Assembly: GCF_011046535.1 (NCBI RefSeq)
Contig: NZ_CP049257.1
Coordinates: forward strand, 4,092,001 to 4,156,000
Length of the DNA stretch: 64,000 bases
Source of the DNA: Nocardioides anomalus
GTDB taxonomy: Bacteria > Actinomycetota > Actinomycetes > Propionibacteriales > Nocardioidaceae
Direction: 5' to 3'
The stretch's first letter is position 1; each line of letters begins with the position of its first letter. A program made the translations under genes and the position numbers. This document shows positions 8,326-15,441 of this stretch, in pieces. The notes beneath the pieces were generated by a model. That model searched no databases, was not told the origin of the DNA, and was given only the letters and a program-made list of their open reading frames with translations.

Positions 8326-10084
8326 GCAGGAGCAGCGGCGCCCAGACGAAGGAGCCGCGCAGCGTGAACGGCGCGGAGGTGAGCGGCGCCGACGGCCGCT
8401 CCGCGCGCGGGGCGTCCGAGCCGGGCACCGAGGCGTCCGCGGTCGGCAGGTCCGACGGCGTGGGCTCCGGCGCCGTGGAGACCGTCGGGGTGCCGGACGG
8501 CGTCGGCCGGTTGGTCGGCTCGGGCAGCGTGGTCGGCCCGACCGACAGGGTCGGGTCCGGCGTGTCCGTCGGCTGCGAGGTGGGCGTCGGGGTCGGCTCG
8601 TTGGTCAGCACGACCGGCTCCGGCGTCGGGTCGGCGGTCAGCGTGACCGGCGGCGACGGCGGGGCGGGCAGCGCCTTGACCCGGTTGCTGACCACCACGG
8701 TCTTGGGGTCGCGCTTGGCGATGCGGACCTTGGCCGGCTCGGGGGCCGGGTCGGCCCACTCGTAGCCCTTGCCCGGCCCGACCTGGAGCTGCTCGGTCAC
8801 CGTGCAGAGCGCGCCGACCGGGAGGTCGCCGGCCACGAGCCGCGCGTCCTTGCCGGCGCGCTGGCGCCAGGTGCCGTCGCCGGGGGTGACGTCGCGACCG
8901 TCCAGGTCGCAGGTCAGCGTGCCCTGGAAGAACCGGTCGGGGTCGACCACCCCGTCGGGGTCCTGGAGCTCGACGTCGAGGCTGAGCGAGCTCCGGTGCT
9001 CCAGCGCCGGGCCGCAGCGCAGCCCGTCCGCGGGGAAGGGGTAGCTGTGCATCGCGCCGGGTCCGGTGTGGACCAGGTCGCCGCCGACCAGGACGCGGCC
9101 GTTGGTCCCGCCGCCGGCGATGGTCGTGGTGCCGTCGGCGGCCGGCACGAGCAGCGAGCCGGGCAGCGGCGCCTGGCCGCTGAGGTCGACGGTGCCTGCG
9201 CCGGGGGCGTTCCACAGCAGGTGGGTGGCCAGGTCGGGGAACGCCGAGCCGCTGGTCGGGTCGATCGGCGTCCCGTCGGCGGCCAGGAGGCTGTCCACCG
9301 TGAGGGCGACCTCCGGGCCGGCCAGGTTGACGACCACGCTCGCCCCGGCGGGGACGCCGAGCAGCTGCAGCGAGCGGCCGGCGCCCTGCACCGGGCCGAG
9401 GCTCGCGCCGTCCACGGTGAAGACCTGCGGGTCGGAGGTCCCGTCGCCGGTGAGGGTGATCGCGGTGTCGGTGACCTCGGCCTGCCCGGTGTCCGGCGTC
9501 GAGGCGTAGGCCGTGGACCGCGCGGCCAGGTCGGCCAGCAGCGGGCGGTAGGGGTCGACCGCGTCGGGGAAGCCGACGTAGACGCGGCCGCCGTGCAGGT
9601 CGGTGGCGCTGTCGCGGGCGACCTGCTCGCCCACGACCACGTCGCCGCCGTCAGCGCCGAGCCCGGCACCCACGTCGAGCGTGGTGCCCCCGGCGACGGC
9701 CAGCGAGGCGCCGACCGTGAGCACGTCGCTCCCGGCGTACGGCGTGACCTGGCTGCCGGTGCCGGTGGTGCCGACCCGGTAGCCGCCCGGCGCGTCCAGG
9801 GCGAAGGTCGCGTTGCCCCGCACGACCACCACGCCCTCGGCTCCGTCGGCTGAGCCGGTCGCGACCAGGTCCCCGCCGACCAGCACCGAGGCCGCGCCGT
9901 CGGCGGCCTCGGGCGCGCCCGCGTGCAGCGCGGGCCAGGAGACCGGGCACGCGTCGGAGGCCACGAACGTCGCGTCCGTGGCCGCCGCTGGTTGTGTCGC
10001 CGGCACCAACCCGAGCCACACGGTCGCACCGAGAACGCATGCGGCAGCGGCCCCCGAGATGGTGTGGCGGCGGAGGGCCTCCAC
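8270..10084 (-). CDS. choice-of-anchor A / DUF5979 surface protein, membrane-anchored
   Basis: About 604 residues from a GTG start. An N-terminal signal segment (HTISGAAAACVLGATVWLGL) is followed by a beta-rich domain with repeated VLVGGDLVATGS and VLVGGDLVHTGPGAMHSYPF motifs, as in choice-of-anchor A (collagen-binding-like) adhesins. Next comes a DUF5979-like domain (about residues 375-455, with GALCTVTEQLQVG), then a Pro/Thr-rich stalk of about 110 residues, one transmembrane helix and a basic tail (LLLKTRRRPKRLH). It is probably displayed at the cell surface. No LPXTG motif is seen, so anchoring is by the helix. The longer ATG start at 10165 would lack a sensible signal peptide. Confidence 0.72.
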   Translation of the reverse strand: MEALRRHTISGAAAACVLGATVWLGLVPATQPAAATDATFVASDACPVSWPALHAGAPEAADGAASVLVGGDLVATGSADGAEGVVVVRGNATFALDAPGGYRVGTTGTGSQVTPYAGSDVLTVGASLAVAGGTTLDVGAGLGADGGDVVVGEQVARDSATDLHGGRVYVGFPDAVDPYRPLLADLAARSTAYASTPDTGQAEVTDTAITLTGDGTSDPQVFTVDGASLGPVQGAGRSLQLLGVPAGASVVVNLAGPEVALTVDSLLAADGTPIDPTSGSAFPDLATHLLWNAPGAGTVDLSGQAPLPGSLLVPAADGTTTIAGGGTNGRVLVGGDLVHTGPGAMHSYPFPADGLRCGPALEHRSSLSLDVELQDPDGVVDPDRFFQGTLTCDLDGRDVTPGDGTWRQRAGKDARLVAGDLPVGALCTVTEQLQVGPGKGYEWADPAPEPAKVRIAKRDPKTVVVSNRVKALPAPPSPPVTLTADPTPEPVVLTNEPTPTPTSQPTDTPDPTLSVGPTTLPEPTNRPTPSGTPTVSTAPEPTPSDLPTADASVPGSDAPRAERPSAPLTSAPFTLRGSFVWAPLLLLSVLTLLLKTRRRPKRLH

Positions 10085-10129
10085 GGGAGGATGCTGACAC
10101 CCGTCCAGACCATCGCGCAGGCTTTTGCG

Positions 10130-10171
10130 AGAACTGCTCAGGCACAGTTCTAGACATACCCCCACGGGTAT
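10130..10171. promoter_or_regulatory. two adjacent inverted repeats upstream of the surface-protein gene
   Basis: The first repeat is AGAACTG, 8 nt, CAGTTCT (10130-10151). The second is ATACCC, 4 nt, GGGTAT (10156-10171). The second resembles the operators of CsoR/CstR/FrmR-type repressors, which recognise ATACCC...GGGTAT palindromes. Both lie 46-87 bp upstream of the GTG at 10084, where operators would be expected, and within the 126-bp gap downstream of fba. No copper, sulfur or CsoR-like gene is in view, so the regulator is unknown. Confidence 0.4.
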
Positions 10172-10210
10172 TAACGCGACACGGTGTCAGCCTGCTCCGG
10201 GAGGGGTCGG

Positions 10211-11242
10211 TCAGCCGAGCGCGTGACCGGCGGAACGCAGGTGCTGGCAGGCCTCGACGACGCGCGCGGCCATGCCGGCCTCGGCCGCCTTGCCCCAGGC
10301 GCGGGGGTCGTAGACCTTCTTGTTGCCGACCTCGCCGTCCACCTTCAGCACGCCGTCGTAGTTGCTGAACATGTGGGCCGCGACCGGCCGGGTGAAGGCG
10401 TACTGGGTGTCGGTGTCGACGTTCATCTTGACCACACCGAAGTCGACCGCCGCGCTGATCTCCTCCGCGGTCGAGCCGGAGCCGCCGTGGAAGACCAGGT
10501 CGAACGGGCGCGAGCCCTCGGGCAGGCCCAGCTCCTTGATGACCGCGTCCTGGGCGTTCTTGAGGATCTCCGGGCGCAGCTTGACGTTGCCGGGCTTGTA
10601 GACGCCGTGCACGTTGCCGAAGGTGAGCGCGGTCAGGTAGCGGCCCTTCTCGCCGGTGCCGAGCGCCTTGACGGTGGCGATGGCGTCCTCGGGCGTGCTG
10701 TAGAGCTTGTCGTCGATGGCGCCCTCGACGCCGTCCTCCTCGCCGCCGACCACGCCGACCTCGATCTCCAGGACGATGTTGGCCTGCTTGCACTTCTCCA
10801 GCAGCTCCTCGGCGATCTGGAGGTTCTCCTCCAGCGGCACGGCCGAGCCGTCCCACATGTGGGACTGGAACAGCGGCTGCTCGCCCCGCGCCACCCGCTC
10901 GATCGAGACGTCGAGCAGCGGGCGCACGAAGCCGTCCAGCTTGTCCTTGGGGCAGTGGTCGGTGTGCAGCGCGATGTTGACGGGGTAGTTCTTGGCCACC
11001 TCGTGGGCGTACGCCGCGAAGGCCAGCGAGCCCGCGACCATGTTCTTCACCGTCGGGCCGGAGAGGTACTCCGCGCCGCCGGTCGAGACCTGCACGATCC
11101 CGTCCGAGCCGGCCTCCGCGAAGCCCTGGAGGGCGGCGTTGAGGGTCTGCGAGGAGGAGACGTTGATGGCCGGGAAGGCGTAGTTGCCCTTCTGCGCGGC
11201 GTCCAGCATCTCGGCGTACTTCTCGTGCGTGGCGATCGGCAT
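10211..11242 (-). CDS. fba: class II fructose-bisphosphate aldolase
   Basis: A 343-residue zinc-dependent aldolase that interconverts fructose-1,6-bisphosphate with DHAP and glyceraldehyde-3-phosphate in glycolysis and gluconeogenesis. Motifs seen are the N-terminal AFPAINVSSSQTLNAAL, zinc ligands in ALHTDHCPKDKLDGFVRP and FGNVHGVYKPGNVKL, and the phosphate-binding VFHGGSGST...VVKMNVDTDTQYAFTRP. The length is that of the E. coli-like class IIA group. The ATG at 11242 lies 6 nt after a TAGGGT -10 box on the minus strand, so the transcript is likely leaderless. Confidence 0.96.
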   Translation of the reverse strand: MPIATHEKYAEMLDAAQKGNYAFPAINVSSSQTLNAALQGFAEAGSDGIVQVSTGGAEYLSGPTVKNMVAGSLAFAAYAHEVAKNYPVNIALHTDHCPKDKLDGFVRPLLDVSIERVARGEQPLFQSHMWDGSAVPLEENLQIAEELLEKCKQANIVLEIEVGVVGGEEDGVEGAIDDKLYSTPEDAIATVKALGTGEKGRYLTALTFGNVHGVYKPGNVKLRPEILKNAQDAVIKELGLPEGSRPFDLVFHGGSGSTAEEISAAVDFGVVKMNVDTDTQYAFTRPVAAHMFSNYDGVLKVDGEVGNKKVYDPRAWGKAAEAGMAARVVEACQHLRSAGHALG

Positions 11243-11248
11243 GGCAAG

Positions 11249-11273
11249 ACCCTAGTGCGCACCTGCCTAGGCT
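11249..11273. promoter_or_regulatory. back-to-back leaderless -10 boxes (fba / DUF2867)
   Basis: TAGGGT on the minus strand (11254-11249) ends 6 nt before the fba ATG; TAGGCT on the plus strand (11268-11273) ends 6 nt before the GTG at 11280. The boxes are 13 bp apart and point outward. Confidence 0.55.
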
Positions 11274-11279
11274 CGGTGC

Positions 11280-11756
11280 GTGGACCGAGCCGTGAAGATC
11301 CACCGATCCAGCCGGGCGACGACGCTGGAGCGGGACGCCGACGAGGTGTGGTCGGTCGTGGCGCGCGCGGGCCGCGGCCCGCACTGGTACGTCGACGCGC
11401 CGCCCTTCGTCGTCCGCGGCGCCATCGACCGCGTCGTGGGCGGTGCCGGCCGCCGCTGGCCGGTGCCCGAGCACGAGGAGCTCCGCGAGGGCGACACCGC
11501 CGGCTTCTGGCGCGTCACCCGCGCCCACCGGCGCGCCCTCGAGCTGGTCGCCGACGTCCGCTCCCCCGGCCGGGTCACGCTCGAGACCACCGTCGAGCCG
11601 GGCGGACCCGGCCGCTGCACGGTCCGCCAGGACGTCACCTTCGAGCCCGACGGCCTCGTCGGCCAGCTCTACATGCTGGTCGACCTCCCTGCCCGCGAGG
11701 TCGTCGCCGAGCTCACCCACCGTGCGCTGCTGTCCGAGATCACCGCCGCGGCCTGA
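11280..11756 (+). CDS. DUF2867 / SRPBCC-like protein
   Basis: A 158-residue protein resembling DUF2867, a START/SRPBCC-like fold often found at the C-terminus of NAD-dependent epimerase-like proteins. Typical segments are HWYVDAPPFVVRGAIDRVVGG, DTAGFWRVTRAHRRALELVADV and a tail segment VDLPAREVVAELTHRALL. Such folds bind hydrophobic ligands, but no ligand or reaction is known for stand-alone copies. No signal peptide or membrane segment. The GTG start sits 6 nt after a TAGGCT -10 box. Divergent from fba. Confidence 0.65.
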   Translation: MDRAVKIHRSSRATTLERDADEVWSVVARAGRGPHWYVDAPPFVVRGAIDRVVGGAGRRWPVPEHEELREGDTAGFWRVTRAHRRALELVADVRSPGRVTLETTVEPGGPGRCTVRQDVTFEPDGLVGQLYMLVDLPAREVVAELTHRALLSEITAAA

Positions 11757-11789
11757 CAACCGACCGGCCGCTCGTTCCGTACTCCAGGC

Positions 11790-12698
11790 GTGGACACCGA
11801 TCTCGCCGCCCGGCTCGACGCCAGCCTCGGACCGGTGCCGGAGGACCCGGACCCCCTGCCGGGGCTGGTCCGGGAGGGGCGCCGCGCGGTCCGGCGGCGA
11901 CGGGCCGGCGTGGTCGGCGGTGCGGTCGCGGCCGTCGTCGTGGTCGTCGGGGGCGCCTCGTTGGCCTCCGGCGGCACGCCGGACCGGGCCGGCCCGGCCC
12001 CGTTCGCGACCGAGCCAACGGCCGGCGACACCGTGCCCACCGCCCTCCCCACGGCGGCCCCACCGACCGTGCCGGCGCCGGACGGCCGGGCCGACCTGCC
12101 GCCCCGCTTCGACCTGGCGACCTACGACGAGCAGGCCCGACAGGTCGTGCTGCACCCCGGCACGACCGCGCTGCAGCGCGTCGACGACCCCTACGACCTG
12201 CCGCGCGGACAGGGCTCGGTCGGGCTCGAGCTGGCCTTCCGGGGCAGCCACTACTACTGGATGCTGACCTGGGGCGGCGGCGGGACGAGCATGGCCGCCG
12301 CGCCCGCCTCGAGCACCGGACAGCCGCTCGCGCAGTGGCTGGAGGAGCAGGACCCCGGCGTCGTGACCCAGGACGTCCCGGGCACGCCGAGCGACCTGGT
12401 CGGCTTCGCCTCGCCCGACGGCGAGCTGCTCGTGCCCCGGGCGGGCGTGGTCGTCCTCGACCACCGCGAGGGCGTGGACGTCGGCCCCGACTTCGCCTCC
12501 GCGGCCGACGACACGGCGGCGGCGCAGGTGCGGGTGCGCAGCGGCGCGGTGTTCTACGTCCTGGCCCGCCGGCCCGCCGGCGCGCCCGAGCGGGACGCGC
12601 AGTACATCGAGGTCGCGGCCACCCCGGACCTGCCCGACCTCGACGCGTTCCTCGCCTTCGCCCGCGAGCAGTACGCCGGCGGCTCGGGGCTGCTGTGA
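11790..12698 (+). CDS. single-pass membrane protein paired with a SigE-family sigma factor
   Basis: A 302-residue protein with a cytosolic acidic N-terminus of about 30 residues, a basic stretch (RRAVRRRRAG), one transmembrane helix (about residues 40-62) and a large Pro/Thr-led extracytoplasmic part without a domain I recognise. Its stop overlaps the sigma factor start by 4 nt (GTGA). Proteins of this layout beside SigE-family sigma genes are often taken to be membrane partners or anti-sigma-like regulators. No zinc anti-sigma (HxxxCxxC) motif is present, so that role is inference. Here it comes before the sigma gene, not after it. Confidence 0.6.
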   Translation: MDTDLAARLDASLGPVPEDPDPLPGLVREGRRAVRRRRAGVVGGAVAAVVVVVGGASLASGGTPDRAGPAPFATEPTAGDTVPTALPTAAPPTVPAPDGRADLPPRFDLATYDEQARQVVLHPGTTALQRVDDPYDLPRGQGSVGLELAFRGSHYYWMLTWGGGGTSMAAAPASSTGQPLAQWLEEQDPGVVTQDVPGTPSDLVGFASPDGELLVPRAGVVVLDHREGVDVGPDFASAADDTAAAQVRVRSGAVFYVLARRPAGAPERDAQYIEVAATPDLPDLDAFLAFAREQYAGGSGLL

Positions 12699-13180
12699 GG
12701 GACGCCGGGCGCGACGCGGAGTTCTCGGCGTTCGTGCACGCCCGTCGGACCCACCTGCGCCGGATCGCCTACGGCTGCTGCGGCGACTGGCACCGGGCCG
12801 ACGACCTGGTGCAGACCGCGCTGGTCAAGCTGTACGTCGCGTGGCCGCGGGTCCGGCGCGACGGACGGGAGGAGGCCTACGCGCGCCGGATCATCGTGCG
12901 CGCCGGCATCGACGAGAGCCGCCGGCCGTGGCGGCGCGAGCAGCCCGGTGCGCCGGTCGAGGCGACGGCGCCGGCCGGGCTGGACGTGGGCGAGCGCGAC
13001 GAGCTCTTCACCGCGCTCCAGGCGCTGCCGCACATGCAGCGCAAGTCCGTGCTGCTGCGGCACTGGCTCGGGCTGTCGGTCGCGGAGACCGCGGTCGAGC
13101 TCGGCATCGGGGAGGGCACGGTCAAGAGCCACACCTCGCGCGGGCTGGCCGCGCTGCAGCGGGTGCTGGCCCGGACCTGA
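12695..13180 (+). CDS. SigE-family RNA polymerase sigma factor
   Basis: A 161-residue ECF-type sigma factor of the actinobacterial SigE family. Region 2 is RRIAYGCCGDWHRADDLVQTALVKLYVAWPRV with the DDLVQ core; region 4 is LPHMQRKSVLLRHWLGLSVAETAVELGIGEGTVKSHTSRGLAAL, a helix-turn-helix that contacts the -35 element. The start is the GTG at 12695, overlapping the upstream membrane protein by 4 nt, so the two are translationally coupled. The longer open frame upstream is a shadow of the neighbours. Regulon and signal unknown. Confidence 0.88.
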   Translation: MRDAGRDAEFSAFVHARRTHLRRIAYGCCGDWHRADDLVQTALVKLYVAWPRVRRDGREEAYARRIIVRAGIDESRRPWRREQPGAPVEATAPAGLDVGERDELFTALQALPHMQRKSVLLRHWLGLSVAETAVELGIGEGTVKSHTSRGLAALQRVLART

Positions 13181-13230
13181 GCCCGGCCTGGGCCCGTCCT
13201 GGGCCCGGCCTGGGCCCGGCCGGGGCTCAG
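13177..13230. terminator. bidirectional terminator hairpin between sigma factor and TrmH genes
   Basis: CTGAGCCCGGCC (13177-13188) pairs with GGCCGGGGCTCAG (13218-13230) with one bulged base. The loop holds short direct repeats of CCTGGGCCCG. It spans the convergent stop codons of the sigma factor and TrmH genes. There is no T-run, as is common in high-GC actinobacteria. Confidence 0.5.
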
Positions 13231-13892
13231 CCCCGCCAGGCGCCGTCGCCGGACAGGTCGGCGTGGGTGCGCACCCAGGCGTGCATGGCGATGGCGGCGG
13301 CGGCCGAGGCGTTGATGGAGCGGGTGGAGCCGAACTGCGCGATCGAGAACGTCGCGTCGCAGGCCTCGCGGGCCGCGGCGGAGAGGCCCGGGCCCTCCTG
13401 GCCGAACAGGAAGCAGACCCGCCGCGGCACGTCGGTGGTCTCCAGGGGCAGCGAGCCGGGGAGGTTGTCGACGCCCCACAGGGCGACGCCCTGCTCGCGC
13501 AGGTGGCCGGCCAGCGTGGGCACGTCCGGGTGGTGGCGCAGGTGCTGGTAGCGGTCGGTCACCATGGCGCCGCGGCGGTTCCAGCGGCGGTTGCCGACGA
13601 TGTGGACCCTGGCGGCGAGGAAGGCGTTGGCGGTGCGGACGACGGTGCCGATGTTGAAGTCGTGCTGCCAGTTCTCGATGGCCACGTGGAAGTCGTGGCG
13701 GCGGGTGTCCAGGTCGGCCACGATCGCCTCGAGGCTCCAGTAGCGGTAGCGGTCCACGACGTTGCGCCGGTCGCCCTCGGCGAGCAGCCGCGCGTCGTAC
13801 TGCTCGCCGGTCGGCCACGGCCCCACCCACGGCCCGACGCCGACCTCGGCCGGGCCGTGCGGCATCGGGTCGTACGGCGCACGCTCGTCCAC
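13227..13892 (-). CDS. TrmH/SpoU-family RNA 2'-O-ribose methyltransferase
   Basis: A 221-residue SPOUT methyltransferase. The three family motifs are clear: NIGTVVRTANAF (motif 1), CFLFGQEGPGLS (motif 2) and IAQFGSTRSINASAAAAIAMH (motif 3). It should transfer methyl from SAM to a ribose in tRNA or rRNA; the target nucleotide is unknown. The GTG at 13892 is chosen over a longer frame because a TAGCCT -10 box on the minus strand ends 7 nt upstream and the extra residues are antisense to dedA. A homolog lies in the same neighbourhood in mycobacteria. Confidence 0.85.
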   Translation of the reverse strand: MDERAPYDPMPHGPAEVGVGPWVGPWPTGEQYDARLLAEGDRRNVVDRYRYWSLEAIVADLDTRRHDFHVAIENWQHDFNIGTVVRTANAFLAARVHIVGNRRWNRRGAMVTDRYQHLRHHPDVPTLAGHLREQGVALWGVDNLPGSLPLETTDVPRRVCFLFGQEGPGLSAAAREACDATFSIAQFGSTRSINASAAAAIAMHAWVRTHADLSGDGAWRG

Positions 13893-13899
13893 CCGGGGC

Positions 13900-13956
13900 A
13901 GGCTAGGGCGTGTCACGGGTACCGCACAGTCGGCCGCCGGGTGCGGAAGGTAGCGT
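13900..13956. promoter_or_regulatory. leaderless -10 boxes for TrmH (left) and DedA (right)
   Basis: TAGCCT on the minus strand (13905-13900) ends 7 nt before the TrmH GTG at 13892. TAGCGT on the plus strand (13951-13956) ends 6 nt before the DedA GTG at 13963. Neither gene has a Shine-Dalgarno sequence in the gap. Confidence 0.55.
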
Positions 13957-13962
13957 GGTGCC

Positions 13963-14697
13963 GTGACGGTGCTCCCGGACCTGGGCTCGGTCGTGCAACC
14001 GTTGATCCTCGGCATCAAGTGGCTCGACCCCGAGTGGCTGCAGCACGAGTACGGCTCGGCGTTCATCTGGATCGCCGTCCTGATCGTCTTCGTCGAGTGC
14101 GGGCTGTTCTTCCCGTTCCTGCCCGGCGACACCCTGCTCTTCGCGCTCGGGCTGTTCATCGCGGGCAGCAACGCGACCGGCTACTCGGTCATCGGGATCA
14201 GCAACGAGCCGGTCGAGCTCGTGATCGCGGTGGTCCTGCTGACCGTCGCGGCGTTCGCCGGGAACGTCGCCGGCTACGAGATCGGCAGGCGGGTAGGGCC
14301 GCCGCTCTACGAGCGCGACGGCAAGATCATCAAGCGCAAGTACCTCGACAACACCAGCGCGTTCTTCGACCGCCACGGCAACAAGGCGTTGGTCCTGGGC
14401 CGCTTCGTGCCGTTCGTGCGGACCTACATCACCCTGGTCGCCGGCATCACCCAGATGGACCGGCGCCGGTTCTTCGCGTGGAGCGCCGTCGGCGCCGTGC
14501 TGTGGGTCGTCTCGATCACCCTGCTCGGCTACTTCCTCGGCGCGGCCTTCCCCTGGTTGGGCGAGAACATCGACTACGTCACCGTCGCGATCCTGGCCTT
14601 CACCGTCGTCCCGATCGCCTGGGAGTGGATCAAGCACCGCGGTGACCACGACGAGGACGACGACAAGGACGCCAACCCGTCCGTCGCCGACGCCTGA
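13963..14697 (+). CDS. DedA-family membrane protein
   Basis: A 244-residue integral membrane protein of the DedA/SNARE-associated (VTT) family, whose members are linked to phospholipid recycling and membrane homeostasis. Visible are the re-entrant segment ECGLFFPFLPGDTLLFALG (E then F/L-P-G-D/E), AFAGNVAGYEIGRRVG, and the R-F-V-P-F-V-R-T motif followed by AGITQMDRRRFF. There are about five hydrophobic segments and an acidic cytosolic tail. The GTG start follows a TAGCGT -10 box by 6 nt. Divergent from the TrmH gene. Confidence 0.88.
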   Translation: MTVLPDLGSVVQPLILGIKWLDPEWLQHEYGSAFIWIAVLIVFVECGLFFPFLPGDTLLFALGLFIAGSNATGYSVIGISNEPVELVIAVVLLTVAAFAGNVAGYEIGRRVGPPLYERDGKIIKRKYLDNTSAFFDRHGNKALVLGRFVPFVRTYITLVAGITQMDRRRFFAWSAVGAVLWVVSITLLGYFLGAAFPWLGENIDYVTVAILAFTVVPIAWEWIKHRGDHDEDDDKDANPSVADA

Positions 14698-14818
14698 GCT
14701 GGGTGTGTGGATGAGGTCAGCGTGGATGCCAGCGTCGTCCAGGTGGTGCGATGACGGCGCCGCAGACGCGAAGGCTGGCGGCCAGGCCCGTCGAGTCGGC
14801 TGTCGGGGTCGTCAGCGT

Positions 14819-14832
14819 GCCGCCTGGGCGGC
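14819..14832. terminator. small GC hairpin downstream of DedA
   Basis: GCCGC, loop CTGG, GCGGC forms a 5-bp stem in the 166-bp gap between DedA and the convergent pyrE gene. No T-run follows. The rest of the gap shows no gene. Weak evidence as a terminator. Confidence 0.25.
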
Positions 14833-14863
14833 GCTGGCGCCGCGCTGACCTGATCGACACGCC

Positions 14864-15418
14864 CTAGACCCCGGTGGCGCCCTCGGCCACGGCGCGGGCG
14901 GCGTCCAGCTCGGCCTTGGTGAGGACCGGGCGCACCTCGAGGCGCACGTCGGCCAGCGGGTTGTCCTCGCCCGGACTGCGGTCGATCGCGCAGACCACGA
15001 CCTCGACCACGGCGCCGGCCGCGCGCAGCGCGTTGGTCGCGTCGCGAACCGCCCCGCCGGTGGTGATCACGTCCTCGATGAGCGTCACCCGACGGCCGGC
15101 CACGTCGGGGCCTTCGGCCAGCTTGGCCGTGCCGTACTCCTTGGCGTTCTTGCGCACGAACAGCGCCGGCAGCCCGGTCCGCGCGCTCAGCGCGGTGACG
15201 ATCGGGATCCCGCCCATCTCCAGCCCGCCGAGCAGCTCGGTGCCCTCGGGCACCAGGTCGACCATCGCGTCGGCGACCTTGCCGAGCAGGACCGGCGAGG
15301 TCTCGAAGAGGTACTTGTCGAAGTACTCGTGCGACACCTGCCCCGAACGGAGCGTGAAGGTGCCGGTCAGGCGGCACGCGGCGTCGATCTCTGCGGCCAG
15401 GGTGGGGTCGGCGGTCAC
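14864..15418 (-). CDS. pyrE: orotate phosphoribosyltransferase
   Basis: A 184-residue OPRTase that converts orotate and PRPP to OMP in pyrimidine synthesis. The PRPP-binding signature RVTLIEDVITTGGAV is at about residues 108-122 and the flexible loop VRKNAKEYG at about 87-95. The N-terminal FTLRSGQVSHEYFDKYLF is typical. The GTG start at 15418 lies 6 nt after the minus-strand TAGCGT of a palindromic shared promoter. Divergent from the aminotransferase gene with 23 bp between starts. Confidence 0.94.
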   Translation of the reverse strand: MTADPTLAAEIDAACRLTGTFTLRSGQVSHEYFDKYLFETSPVLLGKVADAMVDLVPEGTELLGGLEMGGIPIVTALSARTGLPALFVRKNAKEYGTAKLAEGPDVAGRRVTLIEDVITTGGAVRDATNALRAAGAVVEVVVCAIDRSPGEDNPLADVRLEVRPVLTKAELDAARAVAEGATGV

Positions 15419-15424
15419 GGCAGC

Positions 15425-15434
15425 ACGCTAGCGT
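15425..15434. promoter_or_regulatory. palindromic bidirectional -10 element (pyrE / aminotransferase)
   Basis: ACGCTAGCGT is a perfect 10-bp palindrome that presents TAGCGT on both strands. The minus copy (15430-15425) ends 6 nt before the pyrE GTG and the plus copy (15429-15434) ends 7 nt before the aminotransferase GTG at 15442. The two -10 boxes share two bases, so the promoters are mutually exclusive. Both transcripts would be leaderless. Confidence 0.6.
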
Positions 15435-15441
15435 CAGGCGG

